In this document: one piece after another, positions 1 to 11,400 of the stretch
How positions within the stretch are numbered: the stretch's first letter is position 1
Layout: every line of letters begins with the position of its first letter
Origin: Zygnema circumcarinatum
Taxonomy: Eukaryota > Streptophyta > Zygnematophyceae > Zygnematales > Zygnemataceae
Direction of reading: 5' to 3'
DNA length: 64,000 bases
NCBI GenBank assembly: GCA_037447605.1
Contig: CM074819.1
Span: forward strand, 1,261,555 to 1,325,554
Program-made: the position numbers and the translations under genes
Notes under the pieces: model-generated
Seen by the model: the letters and a program-made list of their open reading frames with translations, nothing else
Databases searched by the model: none
What the model was told of the DNA's origin: nothing

Positions 1-377
1 GCCCATCTTAGGTCTCTCTGTGGTACTTCTTCCTCAGTCTGAATCCGTCCTTGGATTCCGTCGCTGATTCTTCTTGAGGTCCCAAGTCTTCATCCCGAAT
101 ACTCATGAAGTGCTTGTCCCTCTTGTTGCGACTCTTCATCCATGGCCGGTTGTGACACGAAGATCCGCAAGGATCGGCTGACCTCCGCGTATCAAAGATG
201 CATTAATACGCAAAACCTTCAGCTCGATACCAAGATAAGTGGGGGTTAAATTTCTTTGAGAGCTGGATTCGCGAGGAGTGTTTGTCGCGACCCACTTTCA
301 GCGGCGTCCGTCTTGATGAAGGGTTGTGTTGGTCACATGGGTGCACTGCGTATAGAGCGGTCGGGAGATTCAAGGAA
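1..377. other. Flank 5' of the LTR retroelement
   Basis: No convincing gene is seen. The stretch has no long open frame and no family-specific motif that I recognise. It may be the end of another decayed element or ordinary intergenic DNA. Confidence 0.4.
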
Positions 378-1132
378 TGCAGCGTGAAGGCGTAGGGATC
401 ACGAAGATGTTCCCGTTTGGACCCTAGCAGAGCCCTTCAGCAGGGGCTCTCCTCCCTGTCCTCTCTCATTTAGTCTCTTTGTAGCCAGCCCTTCTGATCC
501 TGCAAGGAGGTGTACTTAGAGGCGCTCCGTCCCTGGTACTCACCCAGGCAGTGGCCAAGGCGTCGGGGACCACTGGGGCCGGGAAGGGTCTGGATCCCGA
601 ACCTTTGCGAAGGTTACAAGGGTTTGATGTGGTATCTTGAAGGACATATGCATTATCGTAGATGGCCAATTAGGGATGTGGAATCCCGACCACATCTTCC
701 CTTCCCATTTTTGAGCGTAACCGTCGTCCGTACAATTACCCGAGGGTTTCGCGTTGATGCGGACGGTACATCGTCCGGACCCAGCGTAGCGTAGGATCGA
801 CCCGTGCACCGGCGTCTGTGGCGTCGCGTCATGGCCAGCGCGCTGATCGCGGCGAGCCGTCACGTTATGCGCCTCGACCATTCGAGTGAGAGAAGACGTG
901 GCGATGCGCCATTGGGCGACCACGCTTCGATCACTCCATCTTGGTAGGAGGTTCAGCGGGGAAGCGTAAAGGCGTGGCGTAGATCACCCAACCAGCATAC
1001 CGGCATTAGAGTTGCACCGCCCGGAACTGCGCCCGCTCGGAAGTTCTCTCTCTCTCTCTTGCTCTCTCTCGTGAACTTCACGAGTCTTTGGTGTGTGATT
1101 CGCGTGAGGAAAGTCGAGATCTTAAGCCGTTA
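378..1132 (+). repeat. 5' long terminal repeat of a Ty3/gypsy element
   Basis: This block aligns, with many small indels, to 6813-7493. Shared landmarks in the same order include a TGCAGCG/TGTAGCG start, the ACATATGCATT segment, the GTCCGTACAATTAC segment, a TAGGAGGTTCA segment, a CT-dinucleotide run near the end and a GTGTGTGATT-CGCG segment. The ends are estimated from where the two copies stop matching. No clear tRNA primer-binding site follows, and no convincing target-site duplication was found. The divergence between copies implies an old insertion. Confidence 0.7.
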
Positions 1133-3540
1133 TTGTAGCCGAGCGTTGCGGCCTTCTCTTTGACAGAGAACACCGCGGTCATGGTGACCTACCGCAGGGC
1201 GGAGGGTAGGGCCCTCGGGGAGCAGCCGCCACCTCCCACCACACCGGGGCGGGTGATGGAGGAGAACTTCGAGAGCTACTTGACCCGCTCCCATGGAGGG
1301 CGATCCAGAGCCTGACCAAAGGTCATCCGATTTGTACCCTCACCCGCCCCACGGGCAGCTCCGGCGAGAGTATCCACCGATCCCATGATGGGGGCCCACA
1401 TCCGCGGTAGGCGTCACACGAAGATGAAGGGTCGGCGAGCTGGGCCGGATGTAAAAGGCGGCGGCCAGCGTCGCCACCATAACAGCCACGAGGGCGGTGG
1501 GCGACATGGAATACGTCGCCCGCTTGAGGTGAACCGCTCCAAGCTGGAGGTTCGAGACGCTTCCGGACGGACTCAGAAGATCGAGGAAGGTATGCCCGAA
1601 CCCCCATCTTTGTAAGCTGATAGATCACAGTCAGGGGAAGGGGTTAGGCAAACTCCCACTCGATTGGCGTGGATACATCGCGGCAGCCCCAACGAGCTGC
1701 TTAGGAGCGGCCCGGCCAGTCAGGACCCCCACTGGTTTTTCCGGGGAGTCACCTGAGGGGGTGGCGGAACCGGCGGTGGGGGACCCCGTGGGCAGCTGGC
1801 GAGGCGGGAGGAGATCAGGTCCTGGACTGCTCCCGCAACCTCTTTGAGGATGCCCGGCCGGGCCGGGTGGCCCCTACGTCGCTTTTGGGGCGGAGCACAC
1901 ATCCCCAGCTGCAGTTTTGCTCGATTGGCGTGGTTGGAATCAAGCGAAGATTTACCTTCTTGCGACCAACTGTCCCCCCCTCGATAAGTGAAAACGCACA
2001 CCCAACTCGAGCCGCGCTCACAGGTGTGTATGAGGGCCTCTCATTAATTGGGGGCCGATTGGATAGGATTCGAGAGATGAACTTATCAAACACTTTAGAG
2101 ACTGGATCCCGGCTTGGAGGCGGGATAAGTTTGAACATGGTCCAAACCGGCGTCCAAAGCGGTTGCGAGACTGGGTGGTGACGCCTCGAGATCACCACTC
2201 ACAGAAGCCGGGCGGTGAGTTCTTTCCCGCCGGGGAATGGCTTGAAGCCACACGAGCTTGTTGGAGCAACAGCGGACTCACGAAACCGTGGGACCCGGCT
2301 GACTTCGAGGCGTACTTTGATGCGGCCATTGATTGGACACCGCCCACTGCGGCGTCGCGAGCCCTTCCCGACAGCCGGAGGTGAGGCGTGAGGTCGTGGA
2401 AGGCCGGGACCGGCTCTACCAAGCTGGCCGAGGAAGAACAAGCGAGAGCGGCCCGGAAGTGGTTGCCCGCCCACCCGCGGCGAGTTGACTCGAGAGGAAA
2501 TGGAAGATCACGGCGGGGAGAACAAAAGTGTTCGGCTAAGGGAGGGAGCACAAGGCTCGGGGATTGCCCTACGAGACACCAAGGACAAGAAGGGCAAAGG
2601 GCGGGAAAACCCCAACCACCGGCGGAAGCAGGGTGGATTGGTGGACATCTTAAATTTGGGGGGAGGGAATGGGGCTGCCATCAAGGATAGAAGACTATTG
2701 TTTCTTGGAACCTTGGACATTCTTAACTTGGTGGGCCAGGCCTTTGGGAGTGCAAGATCTCTTTGTGTTTGATGTACTCCCTTCTTCCATTTCTCTTTCC
2801 CCTGCCACTGTAGTGACTCCTTCTGGGTTTATGGATGTAGTGATGAATGGTGATTGGCATGTCTTTATCCTCAATGTCATGGGCGATGATGTTCTCATGC
2901 AATGTGCCATGGATGCTTTGCATGTCATGGGAAACACCTCCCATGTCCTTGGGCTGCATGTGCTGGTTCCTCAGCACATGGCAGTTCGCACCTTTCCCAA
3001 CGCCACTTGGCGGTTGGTGAAACAGTTGAGGAAAGGGCACACGTTGGTGCAAGAGATGGAAGGATCCACCAGCTTGCTGGTTGGCTCACCCTACACATTG
3101 GTGTGGAGGCGGCTAGATCCTCAACTTATGCATATAGTCGCGTCTATGTTCCCACCTTGCCCATGCGTGCCGCGAGCCTTTGCGGATGCGATAATGGTCA
3201 CCCGGCTGATTCTAACTGGCTAGATCTTTGAGGCAGATGCCCCAACTTTGTTAGTTACTGCGTTCACCAATTTGGGTTGACCCGCAGTCCCGGTCGAGAA
3301 GTGTTACTTTTTCGAGGATAGACGCAAAGGGCGGATCTGCAGTAGCGTCACACTTTCAGATCAAGCTCCAATCCTACTCTGGGGCAGTCAAGTGTCTTCT
3401 AACACAACTGGCCCCTGGAACTGATGTTATTTTGGGGAGTGCTTGGTTAACCATGGTCAAGGCACAAATGGTTGTCCACATTGCATTACTGCCACCGGTG
3501 GTGGCCAGGCCCCCTGCACCTGGCCGAGCCACATCCTCTA
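1133..3540 (+). pseudogene. Decayed gag/protease region of the gypsy element
   Basis: The region between the 5' LTR and the reverse transcriptase should hold gag and protease, but no frame stays open for a full gag. Broken frames at about 2163-2690 and 2669-3223 may be gag remnants. Near 3410-3470 a short reading gives a DVILGSAWL-like segment, which matches the C-terminal end of retropepsin in Ty3/gypsy polyproteins (ILG followed by W-L). The active-site D-S/T-G segment was not identified. The CCHC zinc knuckle of Gag is not recognisable beyond a weak C-G-GH resemblance near 3185. Assignment rests mainly on position. Confidence 0.5.
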
Positions 3541-3606
3541 GCGTCAAAAGCGACTGCTACTCCTTACATTAACAAACTGTCGCGGTTGGCCAGCGGTTAA
3601 GGAGGG

Positions 3607-4338
3607 ATGCCTGCTGTTCATGGTGCATGTCATGGCGACGAGGATGTTCATGGCGAAGATCCCGAGGAATGGCGGATCACATCTACGGATGTGCTCTCGG
3701 CTGTTCCGCCCAAAATCCAACCTTTGTTGGATGAGTTCAGGGATGTTTTCCCTGACGACTTTCCAAAAGGGTTGCCACCATCTAGAGGAGTGGGGCACAC
3801 AATCCCTCTTGAGCCTGAGCAAAAGCCGCCTTGGCGGCCGATCTATCGGTTAAGCCCGAAAGAAACCGAAGAGATGCGAAAGCAGTTGGCAACTTTACGT
3901 GACAAGGGCTGGATAGAACCCAGTCAAAGCCCCTTTGGGGCGCCCATCTTGTTTGTTGGGAAGAAAGATGGCTCGTTGAGGATGTGCATTGATTATCGCG
4001 CACTCAACAAGATCACCGTAAAGAACCGTTTTGCTTTACCACGTATTGATGATCTGTTGGATCGTCTTCACGGCGCCAAAGTGTTTACATCACTTGATCT
4101 TGCTCAGGGGTATCATCAGATCCGCGTTACGGAAGCTGATGTGCCAAAAACTGCGTTCCGGAAGCCGATTGGTCATTTCCAATATAAGGTGTTGCCCTTT
4201 GGATTGACTAATGCTCCGGCGACTTTCCAGGCTGTGATGAACGAGATGTTCATAGGCATGGATGAGTTTGTTTTGGTTTACCTCGATGATATCCTTGTCT
4301 TCAGTAAGACGGAGGAGGAACATCTTGAGCGGCGTTAG
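3607..4338 (+). pseudogene. Ty3/gypsy reverse transcriptase (pol fragment)
   Basis: A 243-codon open segment covers the N-terminal half and palm of a Ty3/gypsy reverse transcriptase. It has the usual gypsy lead-in (LLDEFRDVFPDDFPKGLPP), then the SPFGAPILFVGKKDGSLRM and CIDYRALNKIT blocks. The LPRIDDLLD and SLDLAQGYHQIRV segments and the LPFGLTNAPATFQ block follow. The catalytic YLDD box lies near codon 228. The frame stops just after the VFSKTEEEH segment, where intact elements continue into the thumb and RNase H. Downstream pol sequence lies in several frames, so the polyprotein cannot be made as it stands. Confidence 0.9.
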
Positions 4339-6200
4339 GAAGGGTGTTTGAGATTACGAGAAACACGGTTTTTATGCGAGAGGAAAAGTGTCGCCATTGC
4401 AGCGTGAGTTGCTATCTTGAGCGTATTCTCGATGATCGAGGGGTCTTCGACGATCACGCCAAGACTAGCGGTAGAAACTTGGAAGCACTTGAAGCTTGAC
4501 TTGCACCCGGTTGAAATTTTAAGGCTTTGCGAATTATTTTCATGTTCATCAAGGGTTTAATGGTAGTTTACCCCGCGGCTAATTTGACCGTTCGGTGTCC
4601 CCTTTACATGGACCACGAATGCGGGATGCATTGAAGGTATGCGCCATGCACTTATTTGCCGCACCCGCTTTCGCGGCGGACCCGTCCAAAAACGCCAGAG
4701 TGGTTTGTGATGCCGAGGATTCGCCTTGGAGTGCGTCTTGTTCAAGATGGCCAGCCTTTAGCGTATGAAAACGCCAAAATTAGTCCCACATTTGGCGCTA
4801 ACTATTACACTAGCGAGCGAGGCGCTTGCGGTGGTCCACTTTCCCCGAGGACATGGCGGTGCTATTTAGAGGGGCAGCGATCCTGGCGGTCCTTGACCAC
4901 CCGGCTGGCCGACGTTCCTCTCCCGAGCCCAAGCGGACCTGTCTGGGAGCCGCGTGGTCAGGTTTACTCGAAGGTTTGGCGCGATTGGGTTTTATCGGCG
5001 GAAGAGGCTGAATGTAGCCGGAACCCAGCGGTAGGCGTCTCGGCGTCTTGCACGGATGGTGCTCCGTCGACTCGGTGTTGGTGGAACGAGATGGCAGTAA
5101 GGGGCCCGACCAACCCAGTCTCCGTCTCCGGTATGCTTTGTAATAGATCCTCCACCGTTGGCCAGCGGTCAACCCTCCTTTCTCTCGTCTCCGGACGGAT
5201 GATCCGGGGAGGGGTATGCCCAGTGATCGCACGATGGCCAAGGTAATGGCTATAAGGACAAAGTGGTGTCTGCGTGGATACGGTACCACGGCGGCGGTTG
5301 GTGGGTAAAGGCGGGCGTACGGCAGCCGATACGGTGAGCTCCATGATCCTCCGTCGCGAGAGTGCGTGTGTGGGAGTTGCGAAACCCGTGAGAACCTTGC
5401 TTTCGAGAGTTGTTGGCCGGACTCACCGAGGGGCGTGGCGTATGTACTTCGCTTGTCCAACTTGTCGACCAAAACAAACCCCCGCTTAGCGGGGATCACG
5501 GCGGTACTGACCCTCACCTCGGAAGTGAGGACGGTGTGGGTATGGAACGATCCGCGAGATCTTCTGTGACACCTCGGGGGCATGACTCCATCCTCGTCTT
5601 TGTCGATCGGCTCAGCAAGATGGTGCACTTTGCACCAACTACTAAGACATTTGGGGCAGCCAGATGCACGTTGTATGTTGACAAAGTGTGGAGCGGCATG
5701 GTCTTGATGGGGAAATTGTGTGCGACCGTGATCCCGCGATTCACCCGGCCATTTGCGGGCCGAGGAAGTGCTCAAAATCGTTTGGGACCCGTTGAGTCTG
5801 ACTTTCCACCCTTGGAAACCCGTGGCGGGGCCGGAGCGGGTGAGCGGATCTGGAGGATTACCTCCGGCATTATGTGGGACCTACAGGATGGGTGGGATGG
5901 TACTCCCGGTGGCTGAATATCGCCCATCATGGCCAACTTTACGAGGAGTCCACGGTACCACCCCTTTAGCTACGAACTTTTGAGTGAAGCATCCTCTAAA
6001 TCCCTACTGACCAAGGGATCATTCCCGTGGAACATGAAGTCCGCAGGAACGATCCTTGGAAGAGGAGGGGCTGATGGACTCAACCTCCCGCTGATCCGGA
6101 TCTTTTGTCGGCTAATATGCGAGGCGGCTGAGAGACACGGCGGACCACGCTGGCGGCCCGGTCGCGACAAAGGCCTATCTTTGACCGTCACCGTACCCAA
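4339..6200 (+). pseudogene. Frame-broken RT thumb, RNase H and integrase core
   Basis: Short blocks typical of gypsy pol occur in the expected order but in shifting frames. A connection segment lies near 4530-4600. An RNase H start with a VCDAS-like acidic motif lies near 4700, followed by DGQPLAYENAKISP near 4750. A CxxC pair near 5365 may be the remains of the integrase HHCC zinc finger. Integrase core segments include ILVFVDRLSKMVHFAP near 5595, a DRDPRFT-like block near 5735, and a segment near 5880 matching the usual end of the core. Stops and frameshifts throughout show this part is dead. The order protease-RT-RNase H-integrase places it in Ty3/gypsy, not Ty1/copia. Confidence 0.8.
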
Positions 6201-6204
6201 CTCA

Positions 6205-6783
6205 CTTTCAATGAGGGCGACGAAGTGTTGTTAAGTACGGCGAACTTGAGACTAAAGGCTTATGGCGAAACACGTAAGTTGTGGCCCCGCTTCATCGGAC
6301 CCTTCAAGGTCGTGAAGCGCATCAATGAGGTTGGATTTACCATCCCACATGAAGGTGCATCCGGTCTTTCATGTGGGCTTGCTAAAGGTCTACCGTAGCG
6401 ATGGGAGGATCCAGCCACCTCCCCCACCAGTGGAGCTTGAGGGTGAACTTGAGTATGAAGTTGAAACCATTCAAGCCCACCGTCTTGTGAGAAAGGGTCG
6501 ATCTTCCCGTCACGAATACCTCGTGAAATGGTTGGGCTATGGGGTTGAACATAGCACATGGGAAGCCGAGGGCAACTTAACCAATTGCTTGGAGCTCATC
6601 AACTTGTCTTTGGGAGAGCGCCGGGCAGCGAGGAAGCTGGCGGGCGACGCGGGGTTCACGAGCGTCCCATTTGCCAACTCGGAAAAGGGACTTGACGGGA
6701 TTATGTTGAGCCTCCCGATTTATCCGCGTGAGGTCGTGGCGTCGCGGATTCAAACTCTGGCGCCTTTACTACCCGCTGCGTGA
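6205..6783 (+). pseudogene. Integrase C-terminus with chromodomain (chromovirus)
   Basis: A GDEVLLST-type GPY/F module lies near 6217-6310 (RFIGPFKVVKRI). It is followed by a 152-codon open frame from 6325 holding the HPVFHVGLLKVY block and then a chromodomain with EYLVKWLGYG and the STWE motif at about codons 66-82. Chromodomains at the integrase C-terminus define the chromovirus branch of Ty3/gypsy and are thought to steer integration to particular chromatin marks. The GPY/F module and the chromodomain ORF are joined through a frame change. This is the best preserved part of the element after the RT segment. Confidence 0.85.
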
Positions 6784-6812
6784 GCGAGGCGTTCACATCC
6801 TCACGGGGGTAA

Positions 6813-7493
6813 TGTAGCGAAACGCTGATCACCCGCGAGGGGGAGGTAATGCCAAAGGCGTAGCTCGTCCTAAGTACTCCTCACCGAGGGCGAGGTAGCC
6901 AGGCGTCGGGAACCACACAGGGGCGGGAAGGGTCACGGGATCGAACCTTCGCGAGAAGGTTGCAGGGGTTGATGCCGGCCTTGACTATCTTGAGACATAT
7001 GCATTGCTCAGCGTCGCCCGATGTGGTCGAGGATCATGGAATCGACCACATCTTCCTTACGTTTTAGGCGTAACCGTCCGTACAATTACGGGTTTTGGTT
7101 GATGCGGACGGTTTATCGTCGGACCCAGCGTAGGATCCGGCCGTGCGGCGTGCGGCGTGCGTCGCGGCGGCGCCCACGTGAATCGCGGCGGCATTAAATG
7201 CGTTGTACACCTCGACCCGTTCGGTGGGGAGAGGGACACGTGGCGGTCGCCATTGGGCGGCCACGCGCTTCCGATACCTCCACGTGTTGGTAGGAGGTTC
7301 AACAGGGGAAGCGTAAAGGGGCGAGGGTGACTGTCGTCACCCAACCAACGTACCGGCATTCGGTTGCACCCCTGCCCAGGGCTGCGCCACCCTCGGAAGT
7401 TCTCTCTCTCTCTCTTGCTCTCTCTCCCGCTGAACTCTGAGTGCTGGTGTGTGATTCCGCGTAGGCTGAAGGAGTCAGATCTCAGCCGTTACA
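6813..7493 (+). repeat. 3' long terminal repeat of the gypsy element
   Basis: Partner of the 5' repeat at 378-1132, ending near CCGTTACA. A short purine run (ACGGGGG, about 6803-6809) just before it is a plausible polypurine tract. It is about 75 bases shorter than the 5' copy because of scattered indels. Confidence 0.7.
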
Positions 7494-8339
7494 CTCTTAG
7501 CTAGGCTTCTAGTTATCATTGGTCATTGGGAGGGATGCAAGGCAGGATAGAACAAGATGGTAGCTTGGCATAGTGACAGCAAAGGGAAAACAAGACTCAA
7601 TTTAGATAAAGGTTGTATTTTGGAAAGTCGCGGCCAGTGATTTGGTAGGGGATAGTCATTACAATGAAAGGATCTTCTCCTTTGAAATCTTTGTCTAGGC
7701 GGGAATTTTAGAATGGGGACGTCTAAATGCTGCTCCCGGCAAGAAGACTCTTTCTCTCTCTCTCTCTCTCTATCCCCTTAATGGAACTCTCTCTCTCTCT
7801 CACACTTAGCATACGATGCTTTGGGCGAAGAGGAAGAAAGAGAAGAACAAGACAACAAACCACCACGGCAAATACAAATACTAAGCGGCACTAAAAAAGA
7901 CAAACAAGCATCACTGACATCCCATCTACTTAACACTGACAATAGATCTTGAGCCTTAGTAGTGACAGTCCCTGATTGGCCAATTGCCCACTGAGAGGCC
8001 TGACTGACTGCGTGGAGCCTTCGGATAGGTCAACTGATGACAAACGGCGGCATCTTGCGGCGCTTCCGAGTGCGCCTAGCTGGATGGTGTGCTGTCCCGT
8101 GGGCCGCCAACAAATGGCGCCGCCGTCTCGCATTTTCCGTCGGCAATTCCTGAATATGAATATGTCAAGTACAACTGAACGGGCGCGGATCCGTCGAACG
8201 CAGCTCCGTTACGCTACAGCTCGCGTCGCCGGGCTGTCCGCCGCGACCCGTACGAACGGGGTGTACGGCTCGTACGAATTCGTACGATGGACGCTGTGAA
8301 GCGCGCCACCGCCGCGGGTGGCGGCATGGCGATGTGTAC
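7494..8339. other. Intergenic stretch with CT microsatellites
   Basis: No gene seen. Two CT-dinucleotide runs lie at about 7750-7802. From about 8180 the sequence becomes rich in CGTACG and GTAC words, leading into the dispersed repeat that follows. Confidence 0.5.
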
Positions 8340-8897
8340 GAATGTTTACGGGGTACAGTACAGTGGGGGGTCCTCGTATTTACCACCCCAAGGAGTGCGC
8401 CCTCAATATTTTCGCCCCAATTTTGCCGAAACCACTTTTTTGTACGGTAACTTGTGTTAGCCGTACTGTTCGTACTGTTTGTACTGTTCGTACTGTTCGT
8501 ACCGTACGTACTATCTGTACTAGCCGTTACGGGCTTACGCAAAACTCACCTAATCTCCCCGCTCGTGCCGCCGTAAGAGGCGCTCGCTCGTCTCCCCGTC
8601 TTCTTGACTTCGATACGATACGATACGATACGGTCAATACGATACGAAACTCCCCGATGGTTGGATGACGACAGTATGTACGACAATATATGCGTCACGA
8701 TATGTCACGATACGATACGATGCTTAATTATACAGTACGATACGGTACGGTACGGTATGGTACGATACGTACGGTTCAACATGAACTCTAACATAATACC
8801 GCCCGTCTATTCGTAACACGAACCTTATATATGCAAATTTAATATTTTCGCCTCATTTTGCCCGGAACCAGGGTGGAAAATATGAGGACCACCTACT
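8340..8897 (+). repeat. GTACT/GATAC dispersed repeat, copy 1
   Basis: This is a composite non-coding repeat. It starts with a GGGGTCCTCGTATTT-type head (about 8368), then a TTTTCGCCCCAATTTTGCCG block and ACTTTTTTGTACGGTAAC. A roughly 9-bp array follows of the form nnCGTACTn (8459-8525), then a GCTTACGCAAAACTCACCTA block and GCCGCCGTAAGAGGCGCTCG. It ends in a GATAC pentamer array (8610-8780). The same modules in the same order recur at about 15640-15965 and 56315-56680. A reverse-complemented relative of the head sits at 8869-8893. Confidence 0.75.
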
Positions 8898-9780
8898 GTA
8901 ACTCTACTGCACCCCCGCGTTTTGTCTTTCGCACCCCCGTTTTGAAAATTTTGCCTGCCCGTTTTGGTTACCCCCCAGTTTTGAATATTTCGGGAAAAAA
9001 TCTTTTTCCCGCCCATTTCGTCCCCTCCGCTGCCCCCCCTCGAACCATTGCGGTTGCAAAACCCTCACGCGGTTATGAAGGAACGAGGTCGACCTTCTGG
9101 CGCGCGCAGTTTGGCAATCAGACGGGACAAGAGCTATTTCGAGTACGTTCAAGGGAAAAAATGTTCCAATTGCAAGCAAGCAGGCCACAATTTAAGATCT
9201 TGCCTTAATTAGGGGTAACCTGAAAACAGAGAGTAACAGTTGCCCAACATTGGTGACCTTTGCAGTTGTGTTTAAGGTTGCGTTTTTGTACTTAAGCTTA
9301 GTTTAGTTTAGTTTTTTGTTCCTAGTTTTTTTATTTTGTGCTTGTTTCATTTGCGACTAATTTCTTGTGGTTCCCATGTTGACTTTGTCCATGATTATTT
9401 AATGGCCTCACCATCTTGAGACCAATGCAAATCCCCTTTTCTTTTGTCGCACATTGTTGGAAGTTAATAGTGAAAAGAAGAAAACGAGGGGATGGAATGT
9501 CCAAAAAATAATGAAGGGAGGGGGAATGAAAACAACCGAACTCGACGCCTCCCGGTACCCACCCATAAACTTTACCGTTAAAAGGCAACCGCGGACATCA
9601 ACGAACGATCATACGTTTAGTTTTATCGCGTTTTGCAACAGGGGGCAGCGGAGGGGACGAAAGGGGCGGGAAAAAGATTTTTTCCCGAAATATTCAAAAC
9701 TGGGGGGTAACCAAAACGGGCAGGAAACATTTTCAAAACGGAGGTGCGAACGACAAAACGCGGGGGTGCAGTAGAGTTAC
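8898..9780. mobile_element. Non-autonomous element with about 140-bp inverted terminal arms
   Basis: The left arm (8898-9041) and right arm (9645-9780) are reverse complements at roughly nine bases in ten. Both begin GTAACTCTACTGCACCCC and share the GTTTTGGTTACCCCCCAGTT block. About 600 bp lie between the arms, with no transposase-like open frame. Size, long inverted arms and lack of coding sequence suggest a MITE or foldback element inserted in or beside the GTACT repeat. No target-site duplication could be defined. Confidence 0.55.
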
Positions 9781-9870
9781 CCGCGAAAATATTGAGGACG
9801 CACTCCTTAGGGTGGTAATTGGTAAATACGAGGACCCCCCACTGTACTGTATGTACGTATGTACGGATTA
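9781..9870 (-). repeat. Partial head of the GTACT/GATAC repeat, reversed
   Basis: Read on the minus strand this matches the head of copy 1, with the GGGGGGTCCTCGTATTTACC segment and the CTCAATATTTTCGC segment. The array modules are absent. Confidence 0.6.
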
Positions 9871-10060
9871 CAAGTGTGAATGTCGGTGGGGTCTGCTGGT
9901 CAGGAGGGGAATCTATTTTGGGGAAGAGTTTGAAGGCGAGGTGGAGCGGTTGGTGCATGAAACGCCAAGCTGTTGGTGGCAGAACAAGTAGCTAGGGAAG
10001 GAAGGAAGGAAGCAGACAGGGTGAGAGAAAGGGTGAACAAACCTTTACTTGATTGAACTC

Positions 10061-10260
10061 AACTTCTCAAATTTTATCGAATCGAATCGAATCGAATTGA
10101 ATTGAATTGAATTGGAATGAATTGAACTGAATTGTTCTACAGTTTTATTTGAGCAACTTGGTTTTTTGAAAGTTGTTTTTTTTTTTTTTTTTTTTTTTTN
10201 NNNNNNNNNTTTTTTTTTTTTTTTTTTTTTTTTTTGCTTCAGTAATACAGAAGTTGTGTA
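10061..10260. repeat. GAATC/GAATT microsatellite, poly-T run and assembly gap
   Basis: A pentamer run of the GAATC/GAATT type lies at about 10077-10120. It is followed by a poly-T tract (about 10175-10235) interrupted by ten Ns at 10200-10209. The true T-run length is unknown. Confidence 0.85.
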
Positions 10261-11400
10261 GGTATGACACGGCATGGGGCATGTCCATGGCCATGACCCC
10301 ATGAGGCTTCACGGCATGCCGCATGTCAGACCTCAAACAAATCGTCAGTACCGCACAGTAGGTTCCTCTGAAGAAAAAGGTATCGTCAGTCTGTGATGCC
10401 AAAACGAGACCGGGCGGGCGGGACTGGGCGGGACTGGGCGGGTCTCCGCATAACCAATCTTCAGTAATACAGAAGATATTCTACCGTTCGATTCTGTCAA
10501 GTCTGACTCTCATCGGTCGATGAGTGGTTGTCAGGAGCAGTTGAGGAAAATTCAGAGCTGGGGATTCCCTGCTGGAGGTTTCTTTGATAGTGACAAGAAA
10601 CAAGAAGCCCTTGATAATTATTCACTGCTTTTTTCCTTTCATAAGTCATCGTCTTTGTTCAATGAATTGCAAGTGAATATGAGGCCTTGTGACCAGAAAA
10701 GCCACCACTAATCCTAAGCGAGAATAACATAGTGCTGCCACACACTTGAGCCGCAGTCTTCCCGGCCCTCTCCACTACTCTCCTCTCCTTCCCATCCTTG
10801 GCTTTCCGCATCTCTCCCTCCATCACCTCCCCTCATGCTTTTCCCCATCATCCCAACGCATATCGGTCCACCATGATGACACATGACGTATAGAAAAGAA
10901 TCAATTCCGTTACGATACTTTGAATTCAGACTTCAGTTTCAAAGAATTGCTGTCGTCCGCTCATAACTTGACAACGAAAATTCCACCCGCCTGCTGCTTC
11001 CAGCACGGGGAACTGCCTGACTGCCTAGCCAATAAACATTCCTCAAGCCTGCAGTGATCTGAAATGAGGATTACGTCCTTCAAGACGTGACCCAACCTAC
11101 GCAGTATTGTAGAGCTACCGCTTATGTTAAGAAGTTGTTTCAACGGGCCAAAAACAAATATGTCACAGCCCTAGTCTCAAGTTAATTCCACATGAGAGGG
11201 CTCATTGACTGAAAAGTTCTTACCTTCCTATCCGTCTGTCACCCTCCCAGCCTGCCTCTCTGCCTCCAAATTTCTTCCCCCCCCCCCACCTTTATCTCCT
11301 CACTGATGAGTTTCTCCTCCCTCTCAAACCACTAAAGCATATGCCGGCGCAGCCAAACTTACTTAATTCTTGAGTGAAGTGTAGGTGCGCCGTACAACCT
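10261..11400. other. Intergenic region 3' of the sugar-transporter gene
   Basis: No gene is seen. A GGGCGGGACT short tandem repeat lies at about 10413-10440. The right part is probably 3' untranslated or downstream sequence of the minus-strand gene ending at 11401. Confidence 0.4.

Noticed and set aside
2669-3223. 184-codon frame as a host gene
   Set aside because: It lies inside the retroelement between LTR and RT, carries no host-family motif, and overlaps an alternative frame with equally weak content.
10045-10402. Lysine-rich open frames spanning the N gap
   Set aside because: Produced by a poly-T/poly-A tract and ten Ns; not coding.
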